NCBI GenBank assembly: GCA_964389805.1
Contig: CAYMFU010000311.1
Location: forward strand, 1-38,555
DNA length: 38,555 bases
Reading direction: 5' to 3'
Source of the DNA: JAGTVG01 sp964389805
GTDB taxonomy: Bacteria; Bacteroidota; Bacteroidia; Cytophagales; Cyclobacteriaceae
The notes beneath the pieces are model-generated. The model ran no database searches, was not told the DNA's origin, and saw only the letters and a program-made list of their open reading frames with translations. Both the position numbers and the translations under genes were made by a program. The stretch's first letter is position 1. Every line of letters starts with the position of its first letter. This document shows positions 25,277 to 34,697 of this stretch, piece by piece.

Positions 25277-27892
25277 ATGAAATACAGACTTTTAATCATT
25301 ACTTTTTTTATTTATAGTCAGGTTATTAGTCAGATCATTGTTTATCCGGTCAATAGTTCTGATTTAGAATATCTAGCGGTAAAAGAAGTGCGTCGCTATT
25401 TGTACCTCCGGACAGGTGAGTTATTGAAAATTAAGGCGGTAGCTGAACTCCCCGATTCAGAAGATGTGATTCTCATAGGGGAGGACAGTGATTCATTGAT
25501 ACGTCAAGCCACTGATTTATATTCGCCGGATGGCGGATTCTTTATAAAATCTGAAATAAAAAATGAGCATACTGTTCTTGTAATTTCAGGTGATGAACCC
25601 ATTAATACCCTTTATGCCGCCTATAGATTCGTTGAAAAACTTGGCTGTCGTTTTTATCTGCACGGGGATGTTATACCAGATGAAAGAATTCCGCTAAGTA
25701 TAAGAGGTTTCGATGAAAAAGGACAACCACTGACAAGAAATGGACGCCAATTTACTACCCGTGGTATTCAACCTTTCCAGAATTTTCCGCCTGGTGCGGT
25801 GATGTGGGGTAAAGATGATTGGAAAATGTATATAAGTCAATTACCGAAAATGGGGATGAATTTTATCGGATTACATACCTACATGCATGATCCGGAAGAT
25901 GATCATGTTGGAGATTACGGCCCCAATTTAAATATCTGGTTAGGTCACGAAAATGATTTAAATCCTGACGGAACAGTGGATTTTGCCTTCGATGCTACGT
26001 TTTTTCATACACAACAGGGAATCATAGGTTGGGGAAAAACCACTACCAGTGATCTTATGGGAGGAGCCAGCCAGCTTTTTCCTTCCGATGGATATCCATC
26101 AGAGATCATCGGTGAGACCTATCACTATGATCAGAGTGGATATATTAATTCATTTAATAATGCAGCGAAGATGTTCAGTGAAGTGTTCTCTTACGCAAAT
26201 ACAATGGGTGTTAAAACGGCTACCGGAATAGAAATTCCTCTGGGGAGAGATGCGGAAACAAGGGGGGAGGCCATGGTAAACGGGATACCTTTTGTAGTAC
26301 AGGATCGTCTCCGGGATGAATATGATCTAGACCCGCTATCAGATCAGGCTGCAGCAGAATTATATAGGGGAATGTATAAATGGTTGATCAATAATAAGAT
26401 ACCTATAGATTATTTCTGGTTGTGGACCACTGAAATATGGATGCCATGGGGAGGCGCATCCCTGGATCCGGTCAGGGTGGAAGCTGCTAAACAGAGTATT
26501 AAAACAGCTGTAGATGTGTATAACAACATGACTGAAAAGCCTTTTCAGCAGTTTGCGACCGGAGGATGGATACTGGGTGCACAGGGTGATCCGGATGTAT
26601 TCGGGGAAGTATTGCCGGACCTGAATGCACCTTATGCCTGCATGAATCCTCCATATAATTTGGAAGGCAGACGAATGGAAACGTTTGAGTGGATCGATCA
26701 GGTACCATCTACCCGAATTAAATGGCCTTTTACATGGATGGAATATGATTATGCTTTGGAACAGCCCTCATTTCATATGTATCGTGTCCTTGAGGATGGA
26801 TGGGATGCATATGAACAGAATGCTGATGGATTTCTGGCCGAATTCTGGCGTACAAAGATGATCGCTCCTATGTTTGCTGCTTATAAAGATCTCACCTGGG
26901 ATTATGGGTCAACAGGTGAGAAGATCACACATAATATTCCTGATGATCATGAAAGTCGTCATGCCAGGATTGATGAGATCCATAAAGATTGGGCTATGCA
27001 TGAATTTGGTCCCGGTCCCGCTGCCGAACAAATTTCAACTCTCTTCGCAGCCTTTGAAAAAAGGGAAGAGAAAAAATTCATGAATGTCACAGATTTTATT
27101 GAAGGTGCTGATGATATTTACTCCCAGGGGTATATTACCGGATGGGATTGGGGTAGCGACCATATATGGGGCCCCTGGGAAGAAGAGGAGCCAAAACTAA
27201 GGTGGATCGATGACTGGGCAAAGCTTCGCTCTACGGTCAAGGGAGCTGGAAACCTGGCAAGGTTCGATTATTGGATGCATGTGCTCAAAGCCTATAAACT
27301 GATGGCGGAATTTGCTTCGGAACTTAATCAATATGATAAAAAGACCAAAAGCATGGATCTACCTGGTGCTGCAAATCACAGATCACGGCTTGCCAGGCAC
27401 TGGGAGCAGATCATGAGCACCCTGGTACAGCGGGTATATGATGAAGTGGACCTGGGTGTTATCCTTAATCTCGATTGGCGCACCTGGAGGAATTGGGTGA
27501 TAGGAAAATATGATACAAATTTCCAGGAAGCAGGAGGGATACTGCCCACTGATAAAAATCCCTCTCAGGATTATTACGGGGAGAAATTCATTACATGTAC
27601 TCCCATATTGACTGTGGTTAAGCCTGCAGAAGGTATAAAAATAAAAGCTTTAATAATGGGTGAAGTCCATAATCCGACATTATTCTATCGAGAGCTTGGA
27701 AGTTCATCCTTCAGTACCATAGCTCTGAAACATGAGGCACGAGGAGTGTATCGTGCAACTATTCCAGGCCAACAGGATGATTTTGAATGGTATGTTAAGG
27801 CTGAAACAAGCCTTGGAAACGTCATATTCCCGGCTACGGCTGGTGTTATTGATTCCGCAAAGATTTATCAGACAGTTGTTGTTTTAGAGTAA
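25277..27892 (+). CDS. Exported GH67/GH115-like (alpha-glucuronidase-type) glycoside hydrolase, putative
   Basis: This 871-aa exported protein has a type I signal peptide (cleavage near VISQ at 19). Residues about 20-140 look like the N-terminal domain of GH67/GH20-type enzymes: NSSDLEYLAVKEVRRYLYLRTG, VILIGED, and LYAAYRFVEKLGCRFYLHGD. A TIM-barrel-like core follows (GMNFIGLHTYMHDP, YFWLWTTEIWMPWGG, WPFTWMEYDYALEQPSFHMY, GFLAEFWRTKMIAPMF). Then come a long helical region (FEKREEKKF... WDWGSDHIWGPW) and a small C-terminal beta domain (EWYVKAETSLGNVIFPA). The acidic residue in TTEIW is a candidate catalytic residue, but I cannot fix the pair. It starts one base after the third GH29, so the two are probably made together. 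A function on glucuronic-acid branches is a family-based guess; a hexosaminidase-like role is possible. Confidence 0.6.
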   Translation: MKYRLLIITFFIYSQVISQIIVYPVNSSDLEYLAVKEVRRYLYLRTGELLKIKAVAELPDSEDVILIGEDSDSLIRQATDLYSPDGGFFIKSEIKNEHTVLVISGDEPINTLYAAYRFVEKLGCRFYLHGDVIPDERIPLSIRGFDEKGQPLTRNGRQFTTRGIQPFQNFPPGAVMWGKDDWKMYISQLPKMGMNFIGLHTYMHDPEDDHVGDYGPNLNIWLGHENDLNPDGTVDFAFDATFFHTQQGIIGWGKTTTSDLMGGASQLFPSDGYPSEIIGETYHYDQSGYINSFNNAAKMFSEVFSYANTMGVKTATGIEIPLGRDAETRGEAMVNGIPFVVQDRLRDEYDLDPLSDQAAAELYRGMYKWLINNKIPIDYFWLWTTEIWMPWGGASLDPVRVEAAKQSIKTAVDVYNNMTEKPFQQFATGGWILGAQGDPDVFGEVLPDLNAPYACMNPPYNLEGRRMETFEWIDQVPSTRIKWPFTWMEYDYALEQPSFHMYRVLEDGWDAYEQNADGFLAEFWRTKMIAPMFAAYKDLTWDYGSTGEKITHNIPDDHESRHARIDEIHKDWAMHEFGPGPAAEQISTLFAAFEKREEKKFMNVTDFIEGADDIYSQGYITGWDWGSDHIWGPWEEEEPKLRWIDDWAKLRSTVKGAGNLARFDYWMHVLKAYKLMAEFASELNQYDKKTKSMDLPGAANHRSRLARHWEQIMSTLVQRVYDEVDLGVILNLDWRTWRNWVIGKYDTNFQEAGGILPTDKNPSQDYYGEKFITCTPILTVVKPAEGIKIKALIMGEVHNPTLFYRELGSSSFSTIALKHEARGVYRATIPGQQDDFEWYVKAETSLGNVIFPATAGVIDSAKIYQTVVVLE

Positions 27893-27929
27893 CATAAATA
27901 TCAAGGAATAAAAAAAAGGAAATAATAAT

Positions 27930-29657
27930 ATGAAGGAAAAACTATTGATTTTGCTACTTACAATTTGTATTGTAAGTACTACAATTGCTCAAAATTCCAT
28001 TGAACTGGAAATTAACCAAAAATATATAAACTTCCCGGTCTCTTATAACGAGGATGATGCGGTTACATTACAGCTTGTCATTGATAATGAGGTGAAACGT
28101 GTTTTTAATATATTTCTTCCTGATTCTGAGCCAGATTTCTGGGTGTTTCTGGATGTAAGCATGTTTCAAGGAGAAAAAGCTTGGTTAAGAACTGAGGAGG
28201 GAGAAAATAAAAAGGGCCTCAATCTGGTTTACCAATCTAATGAAAGAATCTATCTTGAAAATGTATACAAGGAGAAACACCGTCCTCAATTACATTTTTC
28301 AACCGTCAGAGGATGGATTAATGATCCAAATGGATTGGTATATTATGATGGAGAATTTCATCTGTATTTCCAGCACTATCCTTTCGGATATTATTGGGGG
28401 CAACCTCACTGGGGGCATGCGGTTAGTACTGATCTAATATACTGGGAACAACTATCTGATGTTTTGGTACGACATGAATACGGAGGTATTTTTTCAGGAA
28501 GCGCTGTGGTTGATTACAACAACACATCGGGATTTAGATCAGGAGATAATGATGTTATTGTAGCATTTTATACTACCAATTCGGTTGTTAAAGATGGTAC
28601 AGCGCCGACTCAGAACATTGCTTTTTCGAATGATCTTGGACGGAATTATATTGAATATGATAAAAATCCTGTAATAGGTGACAGGACGGCCGTGTTAGGT
28701 ACCTACAATGCTCGTGATCCGAAAGTTTTCTGGCATGAGTCCACGAATAAATGGGTGATGATAGTTTTTGAACGCATTGGGAATTCAATATTTACTTCAG
28801 ATAATTTGAGGGAATGGGAATATCAGAGTCATATTGAAACATTCTGGGAATGTCCGGAATTATTTGAATTACCGATAGATGGAAATCCTGACAATAAAAA
28901 GTGGGTAATGTATGGTGTATCAGGAGATTATTTGATTGGGGATTTTGATGGGAAAAAATTTATTCCAGAATCCGGGATGTTCAATTATTTGCAGGGCAAA
29001 TTTTTTGCTGCACAAACATTCAATAATGTTCCGGAGAACGATGGTCGACAAATACAGGTTGGATACGTTGAGATTCCCGGATGGGTAGAAGTCCCGGAAC
29101 CTAACCCCCCGTTTAATGGCTTGATGAGCTTTCCAACCGAACTTACACTTAGGACGACAGCAAATGGTATCAGGATGTTTAATGAACCGGTAAAAGAGAT
29201 AGAAAAATTGCACAAAAAGGAACACAAATGGGAAAACCTTAGCATTGAAGAAGCAAATGAAATGTTGACTAACATCACCTCCGACCTTCTACATGTAAAA
29301 TGTGAGATTGAAAATATAAATTCCATCGCCTACAGCATTATGTTCGATGATGATTCTCTTTATTATACCCTAAAACCTAACATTTTTTATTATAATCCAG
29401 ATGTGGATGATGCTGAACCTTTTACAATAAAATATTTGCCGGAATTAGGCAGCAAAACAATGTATTACGAATTTATTGTGGATAGGACAAGCCTGGAAGT
29501 TTTCGTGGATCATGGAAGGTTTACTATGATATTACCCCGTAAATTAAATCCTGAAAAACGGGGAATGAGATTTGATTCCGGCGATTGGGGTTCGGAAATA
29601 AATGATATTAAGATTAATACCCTTGAAGTCTACGAACTGGAATCAATATGGCAATAA
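27930..29657 (+). CDS. GH32 fructan hydrolase (levanase/inulinase type)
   Basis: This 575-aa exported enzyme hydrolyses beta-fructosides by a retaining mechanism. Signal peptide ends near TIAQ (21). After an N-terminal domain (about 22-115), the five-bladed propeller carries the full GH32 set: WINDPNG with nucleophile D132, FQHYPFGYYWGQPHWGHA, FSGSA, ARDPKV with R262-D263 for transition-state binding, and WECPELFEL with E307 as acid/base. The C-terminal sandwich contains DRTSLEVFVDHGRFTMI. The extra N-terminal domain is as found in Bacteroidota levanase-like enzymes. It starts a block that includes a second, divergent GH32 and an MFS sugar porter, which together suggest fructan or fructoside use. 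Endo versus exo action and inulin versus levan preference cannot be read from sequence. Confidence 0.93.
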   Translation: MKEKLLILLLTICIVSTTIAQNSIELEINQKYINFPVSYNEDDAVTLQLVIDNEVKRVFNIFLPDSEPDFWVFLDVSMFQGEKAWLRTEEGENKKGLNLVYQSNERIYLENVYKEKHRPQLHFSTVRGWINDPNGLVYYDGEFHLYFQHYPFGYYWGQPHWGHAVSTDLIYWEQLSDVLVRHEYGGIFSGSAVVDYNNTSGFRSGDNDVIVAFYTTNSVVKDGTAPTQNIAFSNDLGRNYIEYDKNPVIGDRTAVLGTYNARDPKVFWHESTNKWVMIVFERIGNSIFTSDNLREWEYQSHIETFWECPELFELPIDGNPDNKKWVMYGVSGDYLIGDFDGKKFIPESGMFNYLQGKFFAAQTFNNVPENDGRQIQVGYVEIPGWVEVPEPNPPFNGLMSFPTELTLRTTANGIRMFNEPVKEIEKLHKKEHKWENLSIEEANEMLTNITSDLLHVKCEIENINSIAYSIMFDDDSLYYTLKPNIFYYNPDVDDAEPFTIKYLPELGSKTMYYEFIVDRTSLEVFVDHGRFTMILPRKLNPEKRGMRFDSGDWGSEINDIKINTLEVYELESIWQ

Positions 29658-29678
29658 TTCAATATTGGTCTTAATAAC

Positions 29679-30929
29679 ATGATAATGATGATACAAAAAT
29701 CAAGTTTAATTATATTGTTATTAGTAGCCACAATCCTGCTGATGTTCAGCTGTGTCGCAACAGATCCGAAAATTATTTACGTTGATTCTAATGCTGCAAC
29801 AAAGGGTGATGGAAAAACCTGGAGTACTGCTTATACGGATCTTCAGGATGCTTTGGATGATGCCATTCAAGGTGATGAGATCTGGGTAGCGGCTGGGATT
29901 TACAGGCCGACCAGGAAAACAGGTGGAGATGAAGATAGGCACAAGAGCTTTCAATTAAGAACCCATATTAGTATATATGGTGGATTTGACGGTAATGAAT
30001 TTAGTCGCGAGGAAAGGGATTGGCAAAGCAATGAAACCATCCTCAGTGGGAATCTTAATGGAAATGACAATGATTTAGATAATATAGCCGATAACAGCTA
30101 CCACGTTGTCATTGGTAACGATACAGATAGCACGGCAATTCTTGATGGTTTTACCATAACCGCAGGAAATGCCAGTTTCGATACCTGGCCTGATGATGGA
30201 GGGGGTGGGATGAGCAATCATAACGGAAGTCCAACCATTGCCAATTGTTTATTTATCGGGAACAATGCATTTGCCGATGGAGGCGGTATACGAAACTGGG
30301 GCGATAGTAAGCCAATAATATCCAATTGTACTTTTCGAAACAACAAAGTAGCTCAGGAAGGTGGTGGCGTTATGAACGGCCCTGGCAGCAGTACGGTCAT
30401 TACAAATTGCAAGTTTATTCAGAATTCAGCTGGTGAGGATGGAGGTGGAATGTACAACAACGAGAGTAATCCATTAGTAACGAATTGTGTGTTCCATATG
30501 AATTCCGCTGACTTAACCGGTGGCGGGATGTATAATGTAAACTCCAGCATATCACGGGTCGTAAACTGTTCATTCAATCGTAATGTTGCAGCCTCAAAAG
30601 GAGGAGGGATTAGCAATAAAGACAGTAATCCAATATTCACCAATTGTATCTTATGGGAAAACGTTGCTCCGGTTGATCCTGAAATATCCAATGATGGTTC
30701 CATTCCTGATATAACATATTGCAATGTTGAGGGTAGTTATGCAGGTATAGGGAATATCGACTTAGATCCCCTCTTCGCTGATACGGAATTACGATTGTCG
30801 GAAGGTTCGAAATGTATTGATACTGGTAATAATGCCGCTATTCCAAGGGGCATTTCAACGGACCTTGATGCTAAACAGCGCATAATCAATATGGTTGTGG
30901 ATCTTGGTGCCTATGAATTTGGTAATTGA
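29679..30929 (+). CDS. Parallel beta-helix repeat lipoprotein (pectate-lyase-like fold)
   Basis: This 416-aa lipoprotein has Cys25 in LMFSC. Residues about 33-75 carry the start typical of right-handed beta-helix proteins (IIYVDSNAATKGDGKTWSTAYTDLQDAL... IWVAAGIYRP). From about 155 to 335 at least six coils of 23-30 residues repeat the pattern NPxxxNCxFxxNxAxxxGGGxxN. The C-terminus (LRLSEGSKCIDTGNNA... DLGAYEFGN) is a conserved end found on many such proteins. No catalytic residues of a known polysaccharide lyase family are recognisable. It sits between two GH32 genes with gaps of 21 and 38 bases. It could bind or cleave a polysaccharide at the surface; the fold is secure, the function is not. 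Confidence 0.75.
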   Translation: MIMMIQKSSLIILLLVATILLMFSCVATDPKIIYVDSNAATKGDGKTWSTAYTDLQDALDDAIQGDEIWVAAGIYRPTRKTGGDEDRHKSFQLRTHISIYGGFDGNEFSREERDWQSNETILSGNLNGNDNDLDNIADNSYHVVIGNDTDSTAILDGFTITAGNASFDTWPDDGGGGMSNHNGSPTIANCLFIGNNAFADGGGIRNWGDSKPIISNCTFRNNKVAQEGGGVMNGPGSSTVITNCKFIQNSAGEDGGGMYNNESNPLVTNCVFHMNSADLTGGGMYNVNSSISRVVNCSFNRNVAASKGGGISNKDSNPIFTNCILWENVAPVDPEISNDGSIPDITYCNVEGSYAGIGNIDLDPLFADTELRLSEGSKCIDTGNNAAIPRGISTDLDAKQRIINMVVDLGAYEFGN

Positions 30930-30967
30930 CATTAAATATAATTGATAATTTCAAATAGCATTTAATT

Positions 30968-33013
30968 ATGAGAAATTCATTCATTTTCAGTCTTTTCTTG
31001 ATATTGTTTTATTCATGTCAATTCCAGGAGTCGGAGTTGTCAGATAAAACTCTTGTTTCATGGGTCACACTGCATGAAATTAACGTTGACCATGGCTCTA
31101 TCCTGACTATCCAGCACGGCAACCAATTTGATGGAATCGTATTTGGAGAAATTGAAACCGGCAAATGGATAGCCGGGAGTGACCATTTCAATCGCACTAG
31201 CCAGGATATGAGTGATCTTGTACCTGAAACAGAAGAAAGCCTGGGTGAAATGATTCAAATGGCCATTGTCTATGAAGGAAATGAAATCAGGTTGTACCGG
31301 AATGGAAAACTCTATTCAAAATACGAAGCGGAAAATATTGATTTACTAAGTCAATTAAATAACAGTGTCTCCTTCGGGATTCGCCATGCTGGTGGTTCCG
31401 GATCCATCTCAGGAGATATTGAAGATGCCAGGATTTACAATCAAGCACTCACTGTAAAACAAATCAATGAACTCAAACCAAATGAGGCTTCCAAAATTGA
31501 GCCATATGCATGGTGGGACTTTGAGGGTGATGAAATCATTGAGCGTACTGGCAGGTACATCAATCATATTCCCGGAAACATTCCCAATATAAAACAGGAG
31601 GAGGGTAAATTGAAATTACGTAAATGGGGGAAGTTGATAGCTTTTGGACCACAAACCCCTGAAATGCCGGAATGGCTAGAAAATCCACCGGACGACTGGC
31701 TGACCTTTCATCTCTCACATCCGGGACCCGGAATAGCTGAGCCGGGAGATCCGAATCCAGCCTATTTTTATAAAGGAAACTATCATTTACACTATATCTA
31801 TGTGAGTGCGACAGGTTATGCCTATGCACATCTTTCCAGCCAGGATATGATCTATTGGAAATGGCACACGACTGAACTTGTACCTGCGTTTACAGGGCAT
31901 GGCATGTTCAGTGGTACGGGCTTTTTTACAAAGGAAGGACAACCCGCGATGATCTACCACGGATTTGGATCCGGAAGGAATCAATTAATGTTCGCACTCG
32001 ACGATAGCCTGGATGAATGGACAAAGCCAAGGCCTATACATCCTTTGAAAGAAGATGGCGAGGAGCCTGACATGAGCCACTGGGATCCTGATTGCTGGAT
32101 CATCGAGGATACATATTATGCCCTGTCAGGTGGACAGGATCCTGACCTGATTAAATCCGATGACCTGGATAACTGGAAATATCTGGGTAAATTACTGCAT
32201 GAGAATTATCCCGACAATCTGGGTGTTCCAAGGGAAGAAGATATTTCCTGTGCCAATATGTTTAAGATCGGCAATAAGTGGATGCTTTTATGCATCAGTC
32301 ACAAGTTGGGTTGCCGTTATTTCCTGGGTGATTTCAAAGATGAAAAATACCTGCCCGATTTTCATGCTAAAATGAACTGGGTAAATACCAATTGGGAAAA
32401 GAACCACGGAAGGCTTGTTTATTTTGCCCCTGAATCGATACTCACTGAAGATGGTCGCAGGGTGATGTGGGCCTGGCTAATAAATGGAGGTAAGCCCTCA
32501 GGTATTCAATCTTTACCCCGTGAACTGGAATTACCCCAGGATGGCGTCTTAAGAATAAAACCTCTTACAGAACTGCAGAAACTGCGTTATGATGAGATTG
32601 TAGTATCCGACATATCAGTGAAACCAGATAAGGAGTATGAACTTCAAAATGTCACAGGTGATGCTTTTGAGTTGGAAATTACTTTCTCTGATCCTCTGCC
32701 TGGAGAGTTTGGATTAAATCTTTTAGCGGATGATTCAGGTGATAATGGAATTAGCATTGTTTCCGGCGCTGATAGAAATACATTAGGTTTTGCGGATATA
32801 GAACCATCTTTTAAGCTAGAGGAAGGGGAGGATCTGACCCTGAGAATTTTTGTAGATAAAAACCTTGTAGAAGTTTTCGCAAATGACAGACAGGCGGCTG
32901 CATATATTCACAATCACATTCGTTCGAACCCGAATATCTCTATCTTCACCAGAGATAGTGAGTTAGCGGTTACTGAAGTCAAAGCCTGGAAAATGAAGTC
33001 AATCTGGAAATGA
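30968..33013 (+). CDS. LamG-like + divergent GH32-family lipoprotein
   Basis: This 681-aa lipoprotein has Cys17 (LFYSC). Residues about 25-170 are a LamG-like sandwich (MAIVYEGNEIRLYRNGKLYS, IEDARIYNQALTVKQINEL). The GH32-type propeller runs from about 245: GDPNPAYFYKGNYHLHYIY, with D261 matching the nucleophile; FSGTGFF; HWDPDCW, with D373 but Trp in place of the RDP arginine; and EEDISCANMF, where S427 stands at the usual acid/base Glu of the ECP motif, although E423, E424 and D425 lie just before. The C-terminal sandwich contains LRIFVDKNLVEVFANDRQAA. It is therefore a non-canonical GH32 that may use a shifted acid or another furanoside. It precedes the MFS porter, with a repetitive spacer between. 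Confidence 0.82.
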   Translation: MRNSFIFSLFLILFYSCQFQESELSDKTLVSWVTLHEINVDHGSILTIQHGNQFDGIVFGEIETGKWIAGSDHFNRTSQDMSDLVPETEESLGEMIQMAIVYEGNEIRLYRNGKLYSKYEAENIDLLSQLNNSVSFGIRHAGGSGSISGDIEDARIYNQALTVKQINELKPNEASKIEPYAWWDFEGDEIIERTGRYINHIPGNIPNIKQEEGKLKLRKWGKLIAFGPQTPEMPEWLENPPDDWLTFHLSHPGPGIAEPGDPNPAYFYKGNYHLHYIYVSATGYAYAHLSSQDMIYWKWHTTELVPAFTGHGMFSGTGFFTKEGQPAMIYHGFGSGRNQLMFALDDSLDEWTKPRPIHPLKEDGEEPDMSHWDPDCWIIEDTYYALSGGQDPDLIKSDDLDNWKYLGKLLHENYPDNLGVPREEDISCANMFKIGNKWMLLCISHKLGCRYFLGDFKDEKYLPDFHAKMNWVNTNWEKNHGRLVYFAPESILTEDGRRVMWAWLINGGKPSGIQSLPRELELPQDGVLRIKPLTELQKLRYDEIVVSDISVKPDKEYELQNVTGDAFELEITFSDPLPGEFGLNLLADDSGDNGISIVSGADRNTLGFADIEPSFKLEEGEDLTLRIFVDKNLVEVFANDRQAAAYIHNHIRSNPNISIFTRDSELAVTEVKAWKMKSIWK

Positions 33014-33181
33014 AACCCAACTGGAAAATAAACTGAACTGGAGGTGAAATTGAATTGGAAATAGAAACGAACTAGAAAATGAAATTGATCTGGAAAATGA
33101 ATCGATCTGGAAAATAAACTGAACTGGAGGTGAAACCGATTTGGAAATGAAACTGAACTTTAAAATGAAATCTATCTGAAA
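33014..33181. repeat. Degenerate repetitive spacer between GH32-like gene and MFS porter
   Basis: The 168-base gap is built from imperfect copies of a short unit like CTGGAAAATGAA. A 29-base stretch beginning CTGGAAAATAAACTGAACTG is identical at 33021-33049 and 33107-33135 (86 bases apart). The unit resembles the last codons of the preceding gene (CTGGAAAATGAAGTCAATCTGGAAATGA), which suggests it grew from the gene's 3' end by slippage. Many in-frame stops exclude coding use. Confidence 0.8.
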
Positions 33182-34570
33182 ATGAGAATTAAAATAAAAA
33201 ATGCCCTGTTGAGAAGCGCTGTCATCGCTGCATTGGGAGGATTTTTATTCGGTTTTGATACCGCGGTCATATCGGGAGCTGAAGGTACCTTGAGTGAGAT
33301 CTTTAACCAGAACTATACTTCCTTTTCTCAAATATTCGGAACGGTGAATTTCTGGCATGGATTTACAGTGGCTAGTGCTTTGATTGGAACCATCATCGGT
33401 GCGCTCATCTTCGGGAAACCTGCCGATATGTTTGGTCGGAGAAAAATGCTTTTTATGCTGGGCGCATTGTATTTCATTTCAGCTATCGGAAGTGCCCTGG
33501 CGTTCAATTGGATATTTTTTGTAATTATGCGGTTTATCGGAGGATTAGCAGTTGGAGGTTCATCAGTGGTGGCTCCGATGTATAACGCGGAGATATCACC
33601 GGCAAAATTCAGGGGAAGGATGGTGGCACTCACCCAGTTCAATATCGTATTCGGGATTATGTTTGCTTATTTTACTAATTTCATCATAAATTCCTTAAAT
33701 CTCGGGGATATAGCCTGGCGGTGGATGTTTGGTGTTGAAGCCATTCCTGCCTTGGCATTTTTCCTGCTATTGTTCCTGAATCCAAGAAGTCCCAGGTGGT
33801 TAATCAGTAGAAACCTCATAGATGAAGCAAGACAAGTGATCCAGGATCTGGGTTCGGATAAGGATAATGTTGAACAGGAAATTGTTGAAATAAAGGAATC
33901 CCTGCTTGCTGATAGTGATACGCTTAAGGAAAGATTCTTTCAACCGAAGTATTCAAAGCCCATATTTCTAGCTATTACGATAGCTGCATTTAATCAATTA
34001 TCAGGAATAAACGCCGTACTCTATTATGCACCCCGTGTGTTTGAGATGGCCGGATTTGCACAAAGTTCAGCTATGCTTAGTTCCGTGGTGATCGGATTTG
34101 TTATGCTCGTATTCACCCTGCTTGCCATGCTAATTATCGACCACTTCGGTAGAAAGAAACTGATGCTGTATGGTTCGATAGGTTATATTGTAAGCCTATT
34201 TGCCATAGCCATCACTTTTTTCACAAATGGGGAAAATTTTACGGATCTTGGAGGATATGTAGTATTGATCAGTCTCATGGTTTTCATTGCAGCCCATGGA
34301 TTTGGGCAGGGCGCTGTTATATGGGTTTTTATCAGTGAGATATTTCCAAACAAAGTTCGGGCACGTGGACAGGTCCTGGGCAGTTTTACACACTGGTTTA
34401 TGGCTGCAGCCATATCATGGTCATTCCCCGTCTTTGCTGCGATTTCAGGCGGCTTCATTTTTACATTCTATGCGTTTTGTATGGTTCTTCAATTATTATG
34501 GGTACTGTTTATAATGCCAGAAACAAAAGGGATCCCGCTTGAAGAATTGCAGAAAAAGTGGGGGTTATAA
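33182..34570 (+). CDS. MFS sugar porter (SP family), probable fructose/hexose importer
   Basis: This 462-aa inner-membrane transporter has 12 predicted hydrophobic segments and all sugar-porter signatures: GGFLFGFDTAVISGA in helix 1, GKPADMFGRRKML after helix 2, NAEISPAKFRGRM, PRSPRWL, QLSGINAVLYYAP in helix 7, DHFGRKKLM, SEIFPNKVRARG and PETKG at the C-terminus. The family moves a hexose or pentose with protons. Genes of this type accompany GH32 fructanases in Bacteroidota fructan loci, and two GH32-type genes precede it, so fructose is the best guess. It is the second cytoplasmic-membrane sugar transporter in the window besides the SSS symporter. Confidence 0.93.
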   Translation: MRIKIKNALLRSAVIAALGGFLFGFDTAVISGAEGTLSEIFNQNYTSFSQIFGTVNFWHGFTVASALIGTIIGALIFGKPADMFGRRKMLFMLGALYFISAIGSALAFNWIFFVIMRFIGGLAVGGSSVVAPMYNAEISPAKFRGRMVALTQFNIVFGIMFAYFTNFIINSLNLGDIAWRWMFGVEAIPALAFFLLLFLNPRSPRWLISRNLIDEARQVIQDLGSDKDNVEQEIVEIKESLLADSDTLKERFFQPKYSKPIFLAITIAAFNQLSGINAVLYYAPRVFEMAGFAQSSAMLSSVVIGFVMLVFTLLAMLIIDHFGRKKLMLYGSIGYIVSLFAIAITFFTNGENFTDLGGYVVLISLMVFIAAHGFGQGAVIWVFISEIFPNKVRARGQVLGSFTHWFMAAAISWSFPVFAAISGGFIFTFYAFCMVLQLLWVLFIMPETKGIPLEELQKKWGL

Positions 34571-34627
34571 TAAAAATGAATTGTATGAAGAATCAATATA
34601 AAAGAATCTTAATAATTAGACTTTGGT

Positions 34628-34653
34628 TGCATGAATGCACATCATATGATGTG
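34628..34653. promoter_or_regulatory. Two adjoining palindromes upstream of the beta-propeller gene (candidate operator)
   Basis: TGCATGAATGCA (34628-34639, 5-bp arms around GA) overlaps a perfect 16-bp palindrome CACATCATATGATGTG (34638-34653). Both lie 45-70 bases before the ATG at 34698, in the 127-base gap after the MFS gene. No T-run follows, so a terminator is unlikely; binding by a dimeric regulator is possible. No regulator gene is in the window. Confidence 0.4.
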
Positions 34654-34697
34654 TTCAGAATGTGGATTTGTAGATGACTTAAAGCAGAAATTGGAAT

